Shown: one piece after another, positions 21,201 through 33,536 of the stretch
Numbering within the stretch: position 1 is the stretch's first letter
How the letters are laid out: every line of letters begins with the position of its first letter
DNA from: Dipteris shenzhenensis
Lineage: Eukaryota; Polypodiophyta; Polypodiopsida; Gleicheniales
NCBI GenBank assembly: GCA_047967505.1
Contig: CM106540.1
Strand: one strand, 5' to 3'
DNA length: 64,000 bases
The notes under the pieces: generated by a model
Databases searched by the model: none
The model's input: only the letters and a program-made list of their open reading frames with translations
Told to the model about the DNA's origin: nothing
Made by a program: the position numbers and the translations under genes

Positions 21201-22045
21201 AACATGCAATATATAAATGTGCTCAAGAGAAATTTGGCAAATACATTTGCAATGAAGGATTTGGGTGTTACAAAGCAAATCCTTGGCATGATGATAACAA
21301 GAAACAGGAAAATTTGTAAATTGACATTGCCTTAGTCTAGCGAGTACATTGAAAAGGTACTGGAAAGATTTGAAACGCATAATGCAAAACCTATTTCTAC
21401 ATGTTTGGCTAATTATTTTAGATTATGCAAGGATATGTCCACATGCACAAAAGGAGATTCATTATATGTCAAGGATTCCATACGCATCAACAATTCGTAG
21501 CTTGATGTATGCAATGGTATGCATAAGGCCATACATTGCACATGCAGTTGGAGTTGTGAGAGCATATTTATGAACAATCTAGGTAAAGAACATTGGATGT
21601 CTATAAAGTGGATTCTCAGATACTTGAGAGGTACGACTGGTCATGCATTATGTTTTAAAGGTTCAAATACTTTTCTACAAGGATATGTTGATTCAAATAT
21701 GGTAGGTGATAAAGATGGAAGAAAGAGCACAATCGGGTATGTTTTCACTGTAGGTGGAATAATAGTAAGTTGGGTTTCAAATTTATTGCACTTTCTATAA
21801 TAGAAGAAAAATATGTTGCATTACAAAGGCTAGTAAAGAGATGAATTGGCTGCAGAGGTTTATTGAGGAACTTGGGAATAAGAAATACTACTGCATCTTA
21901 TATTGTTATGATATTTATCTTGCAAAGAATTTAGCCTTCAATTCAAGAATCAAACATATATAACTTAGATATCATTTAATTTAGCCAAAATCCTAAAGAC
22001 ATGTTGACTAAGGTGGTAACCAAGGAAAAGTTGAGCTCTTGCTAG
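21190..22045 (+). pseudogene. Copia RT/RNase H fragment
   Basis: The + strand encodes, with frame changes, LKRNLANTFAMKDLGVTKQI and an EYIEKVLERF block. It then shows LMYAMVCIRPYIAHAVGVV, HWMSIKWILRYLRGTTGHAL, GYVDSNMVGDKDGRKSTIGY and, near 22000, PKDMLTKVVTKEKL. This is the C-terminal half of a Copia polymerase, from after the YVDD region to the RNase H end. The N-terminal part is absent. It is different in sequence from the other Copia elements here. No LTR was found after it. Confidence 0.75.
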
Positions 22046-22619
22046 ATTTCAATTGCTCCTCACTTTTGGCATAGAAGCATATATGCAGGATGTATGTGGC
22101 AATCTAAATTGGCATTGCAATGCATTTGCCAATACTTTGGTTTCTTAAAAAAGGGAATCCTCCTAGCTAGTTCAACTCTTGCATATGTGTCATTGATGGG
22201 AACAGGTTGGGGATTGGAGCCCACAAATTTGCCTTAGGTATCCTTTTTATTGGTATCCTTCCATTGTCAAAAAAATTCTCAATGAAGGTGTCAAGCCCGT
22301 ACTTCCATAAATCCATAGCTTTTAGATCAAAATTTTGTAGCTTGCCCTTCCACACGATTAGATTTGTGATATCTTCATAAGGTCTACATTTATGCAGCAC
22401 ATGATACCACTTGGGGTCTTTGATCGGGAACTTCTATTGGAAAGTGTTCTATTCTAGAAGGAAGTGGCTACTATGGAAGAGCCTCAACTAAGAACAAGGC
22501 TGGCTAGAGTATGCTTTAGATTGTAGTGGGATTGCACTATGTCTAGGTGATAATAGGAATTAAAATTCTCAAGGGAAAATTTCTTCATCCACCTCGTGTG
22601 AGGTATCACAAACCATGAA
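22046..22619. other. Stretch without a confident gene
   Basis: A 77-codon minus-strand frame (22400-22167) is open but matches nothing I recognise. No LTR or repeat was identified. Confidence 0.4.
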
Positions 22620-24800
22620 GGCGACAACTGCAGGTGAAGCCAAAGAGGAAACTACGACCACTAAAGTAATGAACATGGGGGAGTCGGGTACCAACATATG
22701 AAATTGTGGAGTTGATAGTTGAAAAGGCCTGGAAAAACAAAGAAAGTCCCCGGCAACCCCTGAACAACGTATATCTATTTTTGAGGCACCATAAAGTGTG
22801 GTGTGGGGTATGTATAGGAAATCATCCCACCAATGAGTGCCCTTGCCTTACGGCAAGGCCTGCACTCTCCTGTAGCCACTTTGTGCCTTGGGAGAATCAT
22901 AATACATTACAATGTCATTAATCTAAGGTGATTCCTCAACCCGTGTATCAACCAAGGCCACAGCTAGCCTTACCTACATTGCTTAGTTCAATGAAATTGT
23001 CCATTCAAAGTAGAATTCCTACTAACCAGGGGCAATTTATGGTAGAGAATATTCTGGTACCCCCACTTGTATTGGGACCGCACCCACCACCACCAAGAAT
23101 CACTCCCATGATTCTAGTGTTGGTTGAAGAACCACCCAATGATTATGAAGATCATCCGAACGAGCTTAGTGGAATCAAATACTCCTAATACGATTAGAAT
23201 GGGACTTGATCTAGCGTGCTGCATCATAAATCATTATATTATGCAAGACAACTAGTACACATCGATTTACCAAATGGACCCTATCTCTTAGATGGCGAGT
23301 GATATGAACACCTTGACAAGGAGACCATTGATTCAATGCTATATGTATCAAGTTCCTCACAGGGTGTTATTCTACTAATATCCTATTTTAAATGTCAAGG
23401 AAATCATTCCTTGAAAGGATATCCCTACAAGGACACCGCACCTGCACTAGTCTCGTAACCCCTTCAAACACACAAGCACCATTGTGCATTGGGTGTGACC
23501 ACCTCTATAAGGAATACTAAATGGGGAGACCAACAATGGAAGCTCTTGTACCTAAGAGTACGGCCCTTAATCTTATCAATGTTGACAGAGGCCAGGTTTC
23601 CTCTATATCCTTGAATGTAATTATGAGGTTGCAAGCCAAATCCTTGAATAAAGAGCTACGTAAGTAAGAAAAAAGAGACAAGGTCAATACATTACAACCT
23701 AGAGAGGCAACTCAATCTATGTGTGGAAATGCTAAATGTGCCTCTAAGATAAAAAAGGGCCATGACAAGGTAATCATCTAGGATGGGTATAATGAAGACA
23801 CTACCACCCTAGCCACATCACCTTCTTCTAGCGGTACTTTCTCAAATGAATGCCTGATCAATCCTCCTCTTGGTAGAGAAACAACACCTTATCGAGGCAC
23901 AAAGATTGGTGTATGAGTGCCAAGGAAAGTTTGAGTGAAGAATCAAGGCAAGCAAGGGAGTGGATACAATCCATTCAAGGCACTGAATAGTCACTCGAGT
24001 CTCTAAATCCTTGCAAGTTCCCAAAATATTGGAAGAGGAAATTACCATATGCTCTTCAATCAAAGGGTCCACACTAATGGAATGAATGCTTGAAGAGGAC
24101 CCCACCTTGCAACAACTAAAGGAGGATGACACAATGCCCTTCTATGGATTTGAAAAACCAATCACCACCTTATGACATTGCTAGATTGGCCTCAATCCTA
24201 TATCCACTAAGGTGAAGATGCCCATTATGACACTATTATACGATAATCACACTCTATGGAGACACCTCTCAGATTGAATAAATGGTCAGATAGTAGCTCC
24301 TAAGCCCAATTATCCTAAGGTGGTCGTATCCCCAAACGACCCCCTAATACTTTTTGAAGGCACCAGTCAACAAGTTGGGCCAGTGCTTTGAAATTAAAGA
24401 CACAAATGCCATGCTACCATCTCCTACCATGATAATAATGTTACCTCAATCTTAGATGGAGGAGTAGGTGTTAGCAAAGTCACTACAAAAATTTGGGGAA
24501 ACACCCACATGGAGAGTACCTCCTTAGTAGTGAAATTGTCTGATGGAGCCACAAATCAATCAATGGGGGTACTAAAGGACACTAAACTCAAAAATTTTGG
24601 CCTCACATTTTGGGTTTTCTTTGTTGTTATGGAAATTTACAATCAACCCGATTCATATGAAATCATACTGGGTAGAGCTTTCTTGCATATGGCAAGATTG
24701 GTCCATGACTAATTCTCCAATACTATTTACTACGATATGGCAAAGTAATGAGGGCGGATCTCCAAATTTGGCAGCTCATCCTATGTCCAAAAGTTGATTT
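22620..24800 (+). pseudogene. Gypsy gag-protease remnant, copy 3
   Basis: 22706-22921 encodes a Cys/His stretch WCGVCIGNHPTNECP that aligns with WCGVCNGNHP at the end of gag copy 2. A Pro-rich linker follows (22928-23188). Around 23570 a frame reads TALNLINVDRGQVSSISLNV, and 24509-24712 reads LKNFGLTFWVFFVVMEIYNQ followed by SYEIILGRAFLHMARLVHD, the C-terminal flap and ILGR block of a Gypsy-type protease-like domain. The whole 2.2 kb has many stops. The order zinc knuckle, linker, protease is as in a Gypsy gag-pol; no RT follows. Confidence 0.55.
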
Positions 24801-25257
24801 GTAAACGAATTTGACACCATCAATAGGTCAACATGGGTAAATGTGTTCAAAGCTTATAAGGAAGAGGACAACAAGAAGAGCCCTAAAGACTCTTGGTGTG
24901 CTCGTTTAGCCATGTAAGAAGAAACACTAAATTGGAGGCATATATTGGCATATTGGCCACAATAGATCCACCAATTGCTAAAGGAACTCAGAGTATGCAC
25001 CTTCACATAGATCAACCCTAGGGGGTCATAAGAAACACAAGAGATGCTCTTAGATGCATTGGATGGGGCACAAGAGAAAATCTCAAGACAATGGAGGAGC
25101 ATGTGCAGGGGTTTGTGATGAAAAAAAGTGCATTTTGAGGAGATTCAGTGGCTAAAACAATGACGGATGAAGTGGCACAGAGCTTGGTCACTTCTCAAGA
25201 TGCACAATTAACGAGCTTAATTGAACTGAAGACATGGTTAAGGCAAGAATGCATGGA
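24801..25257. other. Decayed sequence after the protease remnant
   Basis: No RT or other family could be read. It may be further degenerate element sequence. Confidence 0.35.
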
Positions 25258-25761
25258 CCAAAGGTCAGCATTTTAAGGGGTGCAGCCACTTTGTTAAGAG
25301 AGTTTAATATGTTGCCACACTACAACCAACCATGCCCTATTTAGTTGCTTCTTGAAGGTAGTGCACACACACATCTATGTCCTATTTGTAGGCATTTTGT
25401 GATGCACTTACCAGATTCTACGTCACACCGTGCCGGCATAGATTTCATCCTAAGATCATAACAAAATCTTGTGATCTGCAAGATTTTGACCTTGTCCACG
25501 AGCCTCACCTAAAGGTCAACATTCTAAAGGGTGCAACCACTTTATAAAGAGAATATAATATGTTGCCACCCTGAAAACCAACCATACCTTGTTTAGTCGC
25601 TTCTCGAAGGTAGTGAACACACACTTCTATGTCCTGCTTGTAGGTATTTTGTGATGCGCTTACCGGATTCTATGTCACACCTTGCGGGCATACATTTCAT
25701 CCTAACATTATAACAAAATCCTGTGGCTTGCAAGATTTTGACCTCGTCCATGAGCCTCACC
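25258..25761. repeat. Tandem duplication, about 252 bp x 2
   Basis: The units at about 25258-25509 and 25510-25761 share AAAGGTCA..ATT at the start, a GTCCT(A/G)(T/C)TTGTAGG segment in the middle and GCAAGATTTTGACCT at the end. They differ at roughly one base in ten. A third partial copy of the GCAAGATTTTGACCTTGT end occurs at about 26069. Confidence 0.8.
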
Positions 25762-28258
25762 TTGGGATTCTAGACGTGCTATTCCATCATCTAGGGTGGC
25801 TCCTCACATGATGGCTTCAACTAATACTCTCCTAATCCTAGATCCTGGTCCACTAAACTTTTTGATGTACTTGTTCTCATCACCTAAGAAGTGATTACCT
25901 ATTCTTGTCATTTTTCCTGGCATCTGTCAATTGCAAATATTACAGCTCCAAATATTACACCTAAGAACTTCTTACTTATTCTTGTCGTTTGTCCTCACAT
26001 TTGTCAATTTTACAAATATTACATCTCCAGTTTCCATTGACTAAAATCGATATGTAGTCGCATGCCTTTGCAAGATTTTGACCTTGTTCCTCTAAATCCA
26101 CGATTTTTGAAAGAGAAACATAAACAATTTCACTCCTACTATTTTATTTCTCATATCCATCCCTAAAGGCTATAGATTTTCAAACAAAAAGTCCCAAAGA
26201 ATAGACAAGTATCGATACAATCTCTCCAAATACGATTAGTACATCATAGGTGACACGATCCCAATCCAAAAAACTATGCAAAAAAACTTCTTGAAAAAAT
26301 TAATACCTCACATAAGCCCATAAGCCCATTTGCATTCATTGCCTCATTGTTGTGGTTGACCCTTACCTTGATACACAAGATATCAAAGTAGCCAACAATT
26401 TTAACACTCTCTCTCACTACTTATGACTCAATGGTGGTGTACTTTATCCCAACACGTTAAGTGCAGGAGCTATGGATTACAATCTTGTCAAATGAAGAGT
26501 GCTTGTGGCTCTCTCAATGTTTCTATATGCATGAAATGGGTGGCAAAGCTAGTCAAAACCATCACTAGTACAAGACATACTGAAGGCTGGTATTAGTGCA
26601 AGTATACTAGATTTTTTAAATATATAATTGATATATGTGTAATTACCACTGGTATTGTACTTATTACCACTACTATTATATGTATGACCGATGGTATAAT
26701 TATCTAGTTCACTATTGAATTTTCAATCTGATCACATTGTTTTCATGAATGAAATTGACGTTCAAAAGAACGGGTTAATACAAATGTGAAATGCTAATAA
26801 ATCACTGGCCTTTTTGGGCATTGATCTCCCCCTAATGAAAGTCGGCACTTGTGTGGAAGAAAATTACGACCATGACCTTACTTTCAAACATTTCTTGTTT
26901 GTAACTTAGAAAAATCTTAATCAATAATAGTGTTTTCATGTTTAACATATGTGATATCTCATCCGCATCGTTTTATGGTGGTATGTAATCCAGGCTTCTA
27001 CCCGAAGATAGAGGTGTGGATACGAAGGTGGCAGTGCTTCCAATTGCTTCATCAGTTGTTGGAGATAGAGGTGGGCATCACGATTCATCATTTTTTGAAG
27101 GAACCACAAACTGTACATATTGTAATGTGTCTAAAAGATCATCATCATCATGAAAGGACCACATTTTAGTTACTATAGATCCCAATGACATAAGAGAGCT
27201 AGGCTTTCTAAAGTAGAGATGTATTTATTTGAAATGAACGGACAATATTTTAGCTATAGATCCCAATGACAAGACAGCTACGCATTCTAAGCTAGAGATG
27301 GAGTTACTTGAAATGATCAACTTGGATGAATATGCAACTTTTGATCTAAGTACTACCTCCGCATTAATTTATCATGGAGAGGCCTTTTCATTCTTTGCCC
27401 TTTAACTTGTACTTGAATATGACAATTCGTTTCTTCATTTCGTCCTGGAATATCTATATTTCAACCCATTTTTTCTCCTTTTTAAACTACCTAATTTCAA
27501 CGATATATTTTTAGCTTCAAGACTAGTTTGCATTTACAAAATGTACAATCCTTGCATGTTATAATTGTTACCATATTACTCTCCACGTCCTAAAGATGGC
27601 ACCCACCAAAAATGAATATTTTAATGGGGGCTCAATCTAACTCCCCTCATTCACAAAACAACATTCATCATTCTTCAAAAGCACCCACAAGCAATGATAG
27701 TAATCATGCTTCTACTTGTGACTCCATAATTCCTCTCTCAAGGAAGGACTAGCATACACATCACAAAAAGGGCACTTTTGTTTTGATATGCCCCTAGTAA
27801 GTCTTTCTTTGTCCAATCTTCTTTAGGTATGATTTATTTTTGGGCATTCCTTGAGTCTCTTGGGTGCAAGACCTTTCTCCATATAGATATAATGATGTTC
27901 GGGCACTCTCCTTACACTTTGCAAGCTTTTTTACTAAATAGTAAAGAGCTCACTTATCACAGCCACGAAAGCTTCTAGAAGTCCTTGAAGGTTTATCAAA
28001 ACTCTCCTTTGTGGATGAATGCAGGTCAAGTATGTCTATTTGTTCATTCCTCAATCATGATGCATTTCTCAATCACATTTATCCAACCCCCCTCATTCGT
28101 GTAGCATGTTTATAGGTTGAAATAAATAGGGCGCCTCGACGCTTGTAAAAAGCCTATGGTCAACAATTGCCACTGAAAAACAAGCGAGCAGCGGCAGGCT
28201 TCTGACCTCATGTCATTTCATGATCTGTGGCCGAATGTTACACAACGTTGAATGTTGA
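25762..28258. other. Intergenic; small tandem repeat, no gene seen
   Basis: Two diverged copies of an approximately 78-bp unit (TATAGATCCCAATGACA... GAAATGA) lie at about 27163-27325. Otherwise the sequence is AT-rich without a convincing coding frame. Confidence 0.5.
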
Positions 28259-28304
28259 TCCTCTCTCTCTCTCTCTCCCTCTCTCTCTCTCTCTTCCATA
28301 GCAT
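28259..28304. repeat. CT microsatellite
   Basis: A (CT)n run, interrupted once by CC, lies about 220 bp beyond the 3' end of the F-box gene. Confidence 0.9.
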
Positions 28305-28520
28305 TATTGGAAGCTTCAAATCAAAGCCAGAACTAAGAGTCTTACAACAAACTAGCAGCATACGAAAGAACAATGGCTAGAAAATCAGTACCGTGGGTTG
28401 TATATGTTCCACCGCGTTTCAAAAAACCGTGGCTTCAATACATGTATTAGCGTTGGTGGCAAACTATACGTCGTATTCGTCTACCGCATTTGATTGTGTA
28501 CTACAGTACATTACACCACA

Positions 28521-29465
28521 CTACACTTCAATGAGTCCCAGATCCTGATGGAAGCTTTGCTTTTTAAAGCTGAAGGCCCAGGGGCACTCGTGAAAGAGCG
28601 CATGTTGCAAATATCTGAGGGCCTGAACTTGAGTTACATAAGTCCATGAACTTGTGTCCAGTATGCTGAAGAAAACGTGGCTGAGCTTGAAATCGGTAAA
28701 AGCGTAGACGCAGCCAGATGCTGAGGTCACAGGATATCGAGAGCAATCAAAACCAATCTGCACTTCTGCCAAATAAAGACTCGCGTCACTGATGGGAGCA
28801 CAACACGAGTGTGAGGGCAACGTTTCCGAATAACTGCAGGTGTTACCCACTAGTTGTCCTGGTTTGCTTGTTTGCAGCACTTGAAAGATCTGTTGGCTGC
28901 TCCTCACCATGACTGCCCAGCTGACCTCAAACTCTCTCACCTCCTCCTTACTCCACGCTCTTCTGCATTCAGTATTTTGAGATGAAAAATATTGGTTCGA
29001 GAGGGGGGCACAATCGCTCGAACAAGCTGGACTCGCAGAAAAATGGAAAGACCCATCAAGGGTATCGTTGCGAGCAGACGAGGGCGAAAGTAGATCACCG
29101 GTCCGGATCGCCGAGCAAACGGGTTTGCCTCTGTAAGTTACATCTAGGAGGAAGATCAAGTCCTTGGTATGCACCCGGGGGCTGGCGAGGCGGGTGCTGC
29201 TCGAGCTGCTGCTGACGCTCTTTCGGTGCAGGATTTCAGCCTCGCAACGGAGGGAATAGAATCGACGGAAGCTACCAGAGGAGGAGTAGAGGAGGAGGCG
29301 ACCGGGTTCGGAAGAGAGGGAGGGCCATTTGGAGAGGCAGAGGGGCTTCCAGAGTTCATCCTGGAAGGCGACCTCGCGCCAGGTGTGGGAGACACAAGAA
29401 GCAGAGGCGAGGGCTTTGGCATCGAGACGGGAGAAGGCAAGAAAGAGGAGGGTGGGATCGGACAT
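28521..29465 (-). CDS. F-box protein, 314 residues, single exon
   Basis: An uninterrupted minus-strand frame encodes an N-terminal F-box at about residues 3-45: LLFLAFSRLDAKALASASCV, then HTWREVAFQDELWKPLC. These are the LP..(L/I)...L...L....V+ pattern and the conserved Trp pair. F-box proteins join the SCF ubiquitin ligase through SKP1 and present substrates. No Kelch, LRR or LysM repeats are seen; the rest has Ser-rich segments (65-75 and 130-150) and a conserved-looking C-terminal block (YAFTDFKLSHVFFSILDTSS) without a named domain. The start is the first ATG after a TATA box, and the frame has no breaks. Substrate and subfamily are unknown. It is one of only two intact genes here. Confidence 0.85.
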   Translation of the reverse strand: MSDPTLLFLAFSRLDAKALASASCVSHTWREVAFQDELWKPLCLSKWPSLSSEPGRLLLYSSSGSFRRFYSLRCEAEILHRKSVSSSSSSTRLASPRVHTKDLIFLLDVTYRGKPVCSAIRTGDLLSPSSARNDTLDGSFHFSASPACSSDCAPLSNQYFSSQNTECRRAWSKEEVREFEVSWAVMVRSSQQIFQVLQTSKPGQLVGNTCSYSETLPSHSCCAPISDASLYLAEVQIGFDCSRYPVTSASGCVYAFTDFKLSHVFFSILDTSSWTYVTQVQALRYLQHALFHECPWAFSFKKQSFHQDLGLIEV

Positions 29466-29555
29466 ATTAGAGGGTGATATGGTGAAGATGAATCAAAGAC
29501 GACGATGGAGATGAAAACGAAGATGGTGATGAAGAAATACCTTGAGAACTCTTCT

Positions 29556-29570
29556 TGCTTATATATATTG
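29556..29570 (-). promoter_or_regulatory. TATA box of the F-box gene
   Basis: The minus strand reads CAATATATATAAGC about 95 bp upstream of the ATG at 29465. A start site 30 bp downstream would give a 60-70 nt leader. Confidence 0.55.
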
Positions 29571-29958
29571 AAGGGCATGCATGGTCTTGTTTCTATGAGT
29601 CCAAAGGTTTTAGAAGCACAAGGTGTGTGCCTCTCCACACGGACACGCCCACCCTCCCATGCACACGTTCCACGTGTGCCTTCCACTTGTCCCCCACACA
29701 CTCACGTGTGCCTTCCACTTGTCCCCCACACACTCACATGCGTGCACCCTATGCCCCTTATGCCTCTCGTTGGTTTTCTCACGTCCAAGTTCCAACCTCA
29801 CCTTCTCTCCCCCAACTACTATCACCCTAGGTGCAAGTCTTAGTGAGGCTTTGCACTAGAAATGAAAAAAGGGGATTTGTGTATTTTTTTGAATTTTGGA
29901 TAATTTGTTGTCTACTTTTACTTAGCATAATTTCTTTTTAGTTATGTTGAATCATTCA

Positions 29959-30014
<56 letters not shown>

Positions 30015-30550
30015 CCCCTCGCCCTCTTTGCCTTGCTATGCATCCCATTCGTCTTCTTTTCCATTTTGGATCTCAAAGGTAGGCCACTTGAACTTTGTTC
30101 AACTTGTTTCGCTAATGGTAGAAAATTTGGCTATCATAAAATTTAGAGGGAATATTCCTAGAGCTGTTGGCTACAATTCCTACCCCGGGGACATATGGTG
30201 GTCACTGAAAAGTTGATGAGGGAAAGAGTGCCAATACTTGGCTATAGATCTTGCTTGAAAAGGGTGGAGAGTTGCAACCTTTGGCTATTATAGATTCCAT
30301 ATGGGTTCTCCCCAAAAAAGAGCATTATTCCACGATGGGACATTATTAGGGCCTCATCAAACAATTCTGCAATACACTTTTCCCTAACTTAACTAGTAAT
30401 TCTTTCATTCATATATGTAACTGTGAATGAGCAGTCAAAAAATGACCATTGTAGCCAAGCAAAGTGTTAAGTGTGATTATGAAATTATCTTGCTAGACAA
30501 GCAACCCACATAGAATAAATCAAGCAAGTATGTTCTCTAGGTACTATACA
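29571..30550. other. Promoter side of the F-box gene and CT microsatellite
   Basis: 29690-29740 contains two copies of a roughly 40-bp unit (CGTGTGCCTTCCACTTGTCCCC). 29962-30012 is an uninterrupted CT run of about 25 units. No gene was recognised. Confidence 0.55.
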
Positions 30551-30820
30551 TGTTGGAGGTGGTTGCCTTCACCCCTAGAGCATGATTAATTGGAGAGTTG
30601 AAATGGGGGCTTGTGTGCATTGACACACGTGCTTGGATGGAAATTATCCCATAACTAAATGTATAAATGTGGAGGCCTTGTATATATGTCCTAACCTGAA
30701 CGCCTCCTTGTATCCCTCGTCGACCCTTTTGGATTACAAGGAGAGGCGTGGCTATGTGGTGGATTGGGACCCACACCTAGTCCAACTTATGAAACATGGC
30801 ACGTTCTATGCATGCCAACA
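30551..30820 (+). repeat. 5' LTR of the TRIM
   Basis: 270 bp, from TGTTGGAGG to GCCAACA. It shares with the right LTR the blocks AAATGTATAAATGTGGAGG and CTTGTATATAT, the latter a TATA-like box. Confidence 0.85.
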
Positions 30821-30833
30821 TGGTATTAGAGCC
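30821..30833 (+). other. Primer binding site of the TRIM
   Basis: TGGTATTAGAGCC abuts the LTR. It is the plant initiator Met tRNA site with one C-to-T change. Confidence 0.75.
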
Positions 30834-31169
30834 AGTTCACTTCCTTCGTGATTGTTCTAGCTTTTATGCACATGACATGTGGCGATCCTGTGGCGATGCG
30901 ACTAGAGCTGGGTAGTGTGGAGTCTATCGTGGTCCACAGTAGTAATTAAGTGTGACTTGATGTTTCACAGTAGTGGTGTCTCTTCTCGATTTGTTCCATG
31001 CGTGTGCCTCCTGTGGACTTTGGCTATAGGCTATCCGTGTAGGTTGATCTTTATTGGCTATGGGGACTTTGATTTGCCCATGTGCCTTGTTTGGTTGGCC
31101 CCTCCTTGCTTTGGTTGGGGGTTGCCTTTGGCTTGGTTAGTTGTACCTTGAGGTTTTTCCATAGGGGGG

Positions 31170-31434
31170 TGCTGAAGGTGATCCCTCGAGCTGCATGGTT
31201 TATTTAAGAATTGAAGAGGGGGTCTTGCATGCATTGACATGTGTGCTTCGAGCGAAATTATCCCATAAATCAATGTATAAATGTGGAGGCCTTGTATATA
31301 TGGCCTAACTTGAAAGCCTCCTTGTATCCCTAGTCAACTCTTTTGGGGTACAGGGAGAGGTGTGGCTATGGAGTGGATTGGGCCTCGCACCTGGCACAGC
31401 TTATGACACATAGTAGGCTCTGCACGTGCCAACA
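31170..31434 (+). repeat. 3' LTR of the TRIM
   Basis: 265 bp, from TGCTGAAGG to GCCAACA, aligned along its length with 30551-30820 and followed by the target duplication ATACA. Confidence 0.85.
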
Positions 31435-31439
31435 ATACA

Positions 31440-33375
31440 AATATGTTGTATTTTGTATTTGGGGGTATGTAGATGTTGAAAATTGTGACTCTCGATAGAG
31501 TTGTGTATGCTAGCGCGTGAGCATGCACTCCTTATAGGGAGAACGCAAGTTTTTCTAAAGTTAGTCCTTGTGCTTTATGTATTGTTCTCACTACTGCTAG
31601 TTGTATAGGAAATTGGTATCCTGTGATGATGCTAGTCTTAGAAGGTCCTATTGGAATCTCTTTTGTGATTGTGAATATCAGTGTCTATTCCTTTTGAATC
31701 TTGCCATTTATGTCAGCATTTCTTGTTTGCAATCCTATATCCTTGCAAGAAAATAGTACCCAAACTATTTCTTTGTTCATGTAAGTAGATGTTGTCATGA
31801 AGATACCATCAGCACCATTAACTAACCTGTCTTGCTAGTTAATGTTACCAAAGACGTACCAGAGCATAACTCTATCAACATGCCTTCCTTTATTTCTGTT
31901 GTTGTATGTAGTCCATTTGTTTCTTTGGGTCCTCTAATAATTTTGAAATTTTGACATTAATTCAAAGTAGTGGTCTAATGCTTTGAAGATGTTCTTTACA
32001 TCTGTTCACAATTGTAACACATTCTTATTGTTTGAGAGTTGGTGTGGTAGGTGTGTTCTTGGGGCATTGGATGTAAGCATATTGGATTAATGTAATCCAT
32101 GTGCAATTGTGTGTGTGTGTGTGTGTGTGTGCATTTTCTAAAGCAATTTAATGCTTGTACAAAAGTATTATCATTTTTCCTCATAGTTGTTTTTTGTTCT
32201 GCATAGCATATCATAAATTTGTATCTAGACATGTGGGCCATGCATTCCAAGTCATCATCAACTTTTTTGAATACCCAAGAGTCTTTACTGGCTTTGCTTG
32301 GTAAAAGTCTCCACAAGTTATTACATTAACACCTTCAAAGTAGTGGTTGTGATTTTTCTTCAACGAGTGCATTGTATGGGGTCAACGGAGTTTAGTGTTC
32401 TTTTGCCAACTAATCAAATCTCATCAAAGACACTGAGGTGGATCTATTCATATAAGGAAGATAATGTGTCTAGCTTATATTTAGAAAGGGATGCCAAGTT
32501 TTTGGGATGTGTAGGTAATGCATCGCTAAGTGGATTGTGCCATGTGGTACCATTAATATTGTGTGAGGCTTTTCCTCTGGAAGCGAGCATGAGAACATTT
32601 GGTAAGTTGAAGTCTATGTTTTGCATAGTTTGATTGTAGTGTCACGAGAGGCCTTGGACAAGGAGAAGACAGAGACATGTTTTGCCTGTCCTCGCTCCTC
32701 TGAGGAATAAATGAATAATATCATCTGGATGCAATCTATTAGATAGCATCAAGTGATCGAAGAGGTCACGTTGCTCTTGGTTTAAGGAGCAACACTTATT
32801 TCATTAATTTTGGACTCATATGTCTACATTTGGACTCATCCTAAAACTCCTTCCCAAATGGAAAGTTTACTTTATGAAAATGTTGTTCGAGAATCAAAAG
32901 TTTACTTTTTGGCATTGTCATTTCCACATAATAAAATTTAGAATATCTCTTTATAATGTTGCACTTAATAATAATTTAAATTAATAATTTAGTGAAAAAG
33001 ATAGTTTAATTACATTTAAATTAATAAAAGTAATTTAAATGTACGAAAAAATTATATGTATACATGCATGCATGCATGTATGTATGTATGGCCCATGCAT
33101 GACATTAATTTACCATAAGAGTCCTCTAAAATCTTCAAGATATCATAACGGTATTAACAAACACCTTTCAAGAGTTTAAAAACTCTAAAATTTGGTAGAT
33201 ATTGAGTCACACACAATGCTACACATGCATGCATGGAATGTACATGTCCTTGGTTCGTCGATGGAAGGCCATTGATACACATGGTGGGACTAGTGCACTA
33301 CTGCACTTGTCCACGAGGCATGGGCATGATCGTAGGGCTTTTAGTTGATGCGTGTCAGTGTGGGATTCATGCTGC
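31440..33375. other. Intergenic, short microsatellites, no gene seen
   Basis: A TG run lies at 32107-32131 and a (CATG)n/(TATG)n stretch at about 33063-33090. A 111-codon frame at 32298-32633 has no recognisable features. Confidence 0.55.
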
Positions 33376-33382
33376 GACGACT

Positions 33383-33502
33383 GTTGATGGAGGGGAGGGA
33401 GGGGGAAAGAGAGAAAGGGAGGGAGGTAAGAAAGAGAGGAAAAGGGAGGGGAAAGGGAAGGAGAGGGGGAAGGGAAGGGAAGGGAAGGAGAAAGGGAAGG
33501 GA

Positions 33503-33536
<34 letters not shown>

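Larger units (their letters stand above)
30551..31434 (+). mobile_element. TRIM element (miniature LTR retrotransposon), complete
   Basis: The 884-bp element has LTRs at 30551-30820 and 31170-31434 and a 349-bp internal region with no coding frame. The primer site TGGTATTAGAGCC directly follows the left LTR, and the purine tract ATAGGGGGG directly precedes the right LTR. The flanks are the perfect 5-bp duplication ATACA (30546-30550 and 31435-31439). All cis signals for mobilisation by another element's enzymes are present, and no protein is encoded. The LTRs differ considerably by eye (roughly 15%), so the insertion is old. Confidence 0.88.

Noticed and set aside
22167-22400. 77-codon minus-strand frame starting MLHKCRPYEDITNLIV
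   Set aside because: The composition is protein-like, but it has no recognised family and no continuation upstream or downstream, so I did not call it a gene.
29156-29701. Frames on both strands over the F-box N-terminus and promoter
   Set aside because: They are shadow frames of the F-box gene extended into its leader. The minus 181-codon frame is not in the F-box frame.
32298-32633. 111-codon frame on the + strand
   Set aside because: No domain, no homologous copy in the window, and AT-rich context. Likely chance.
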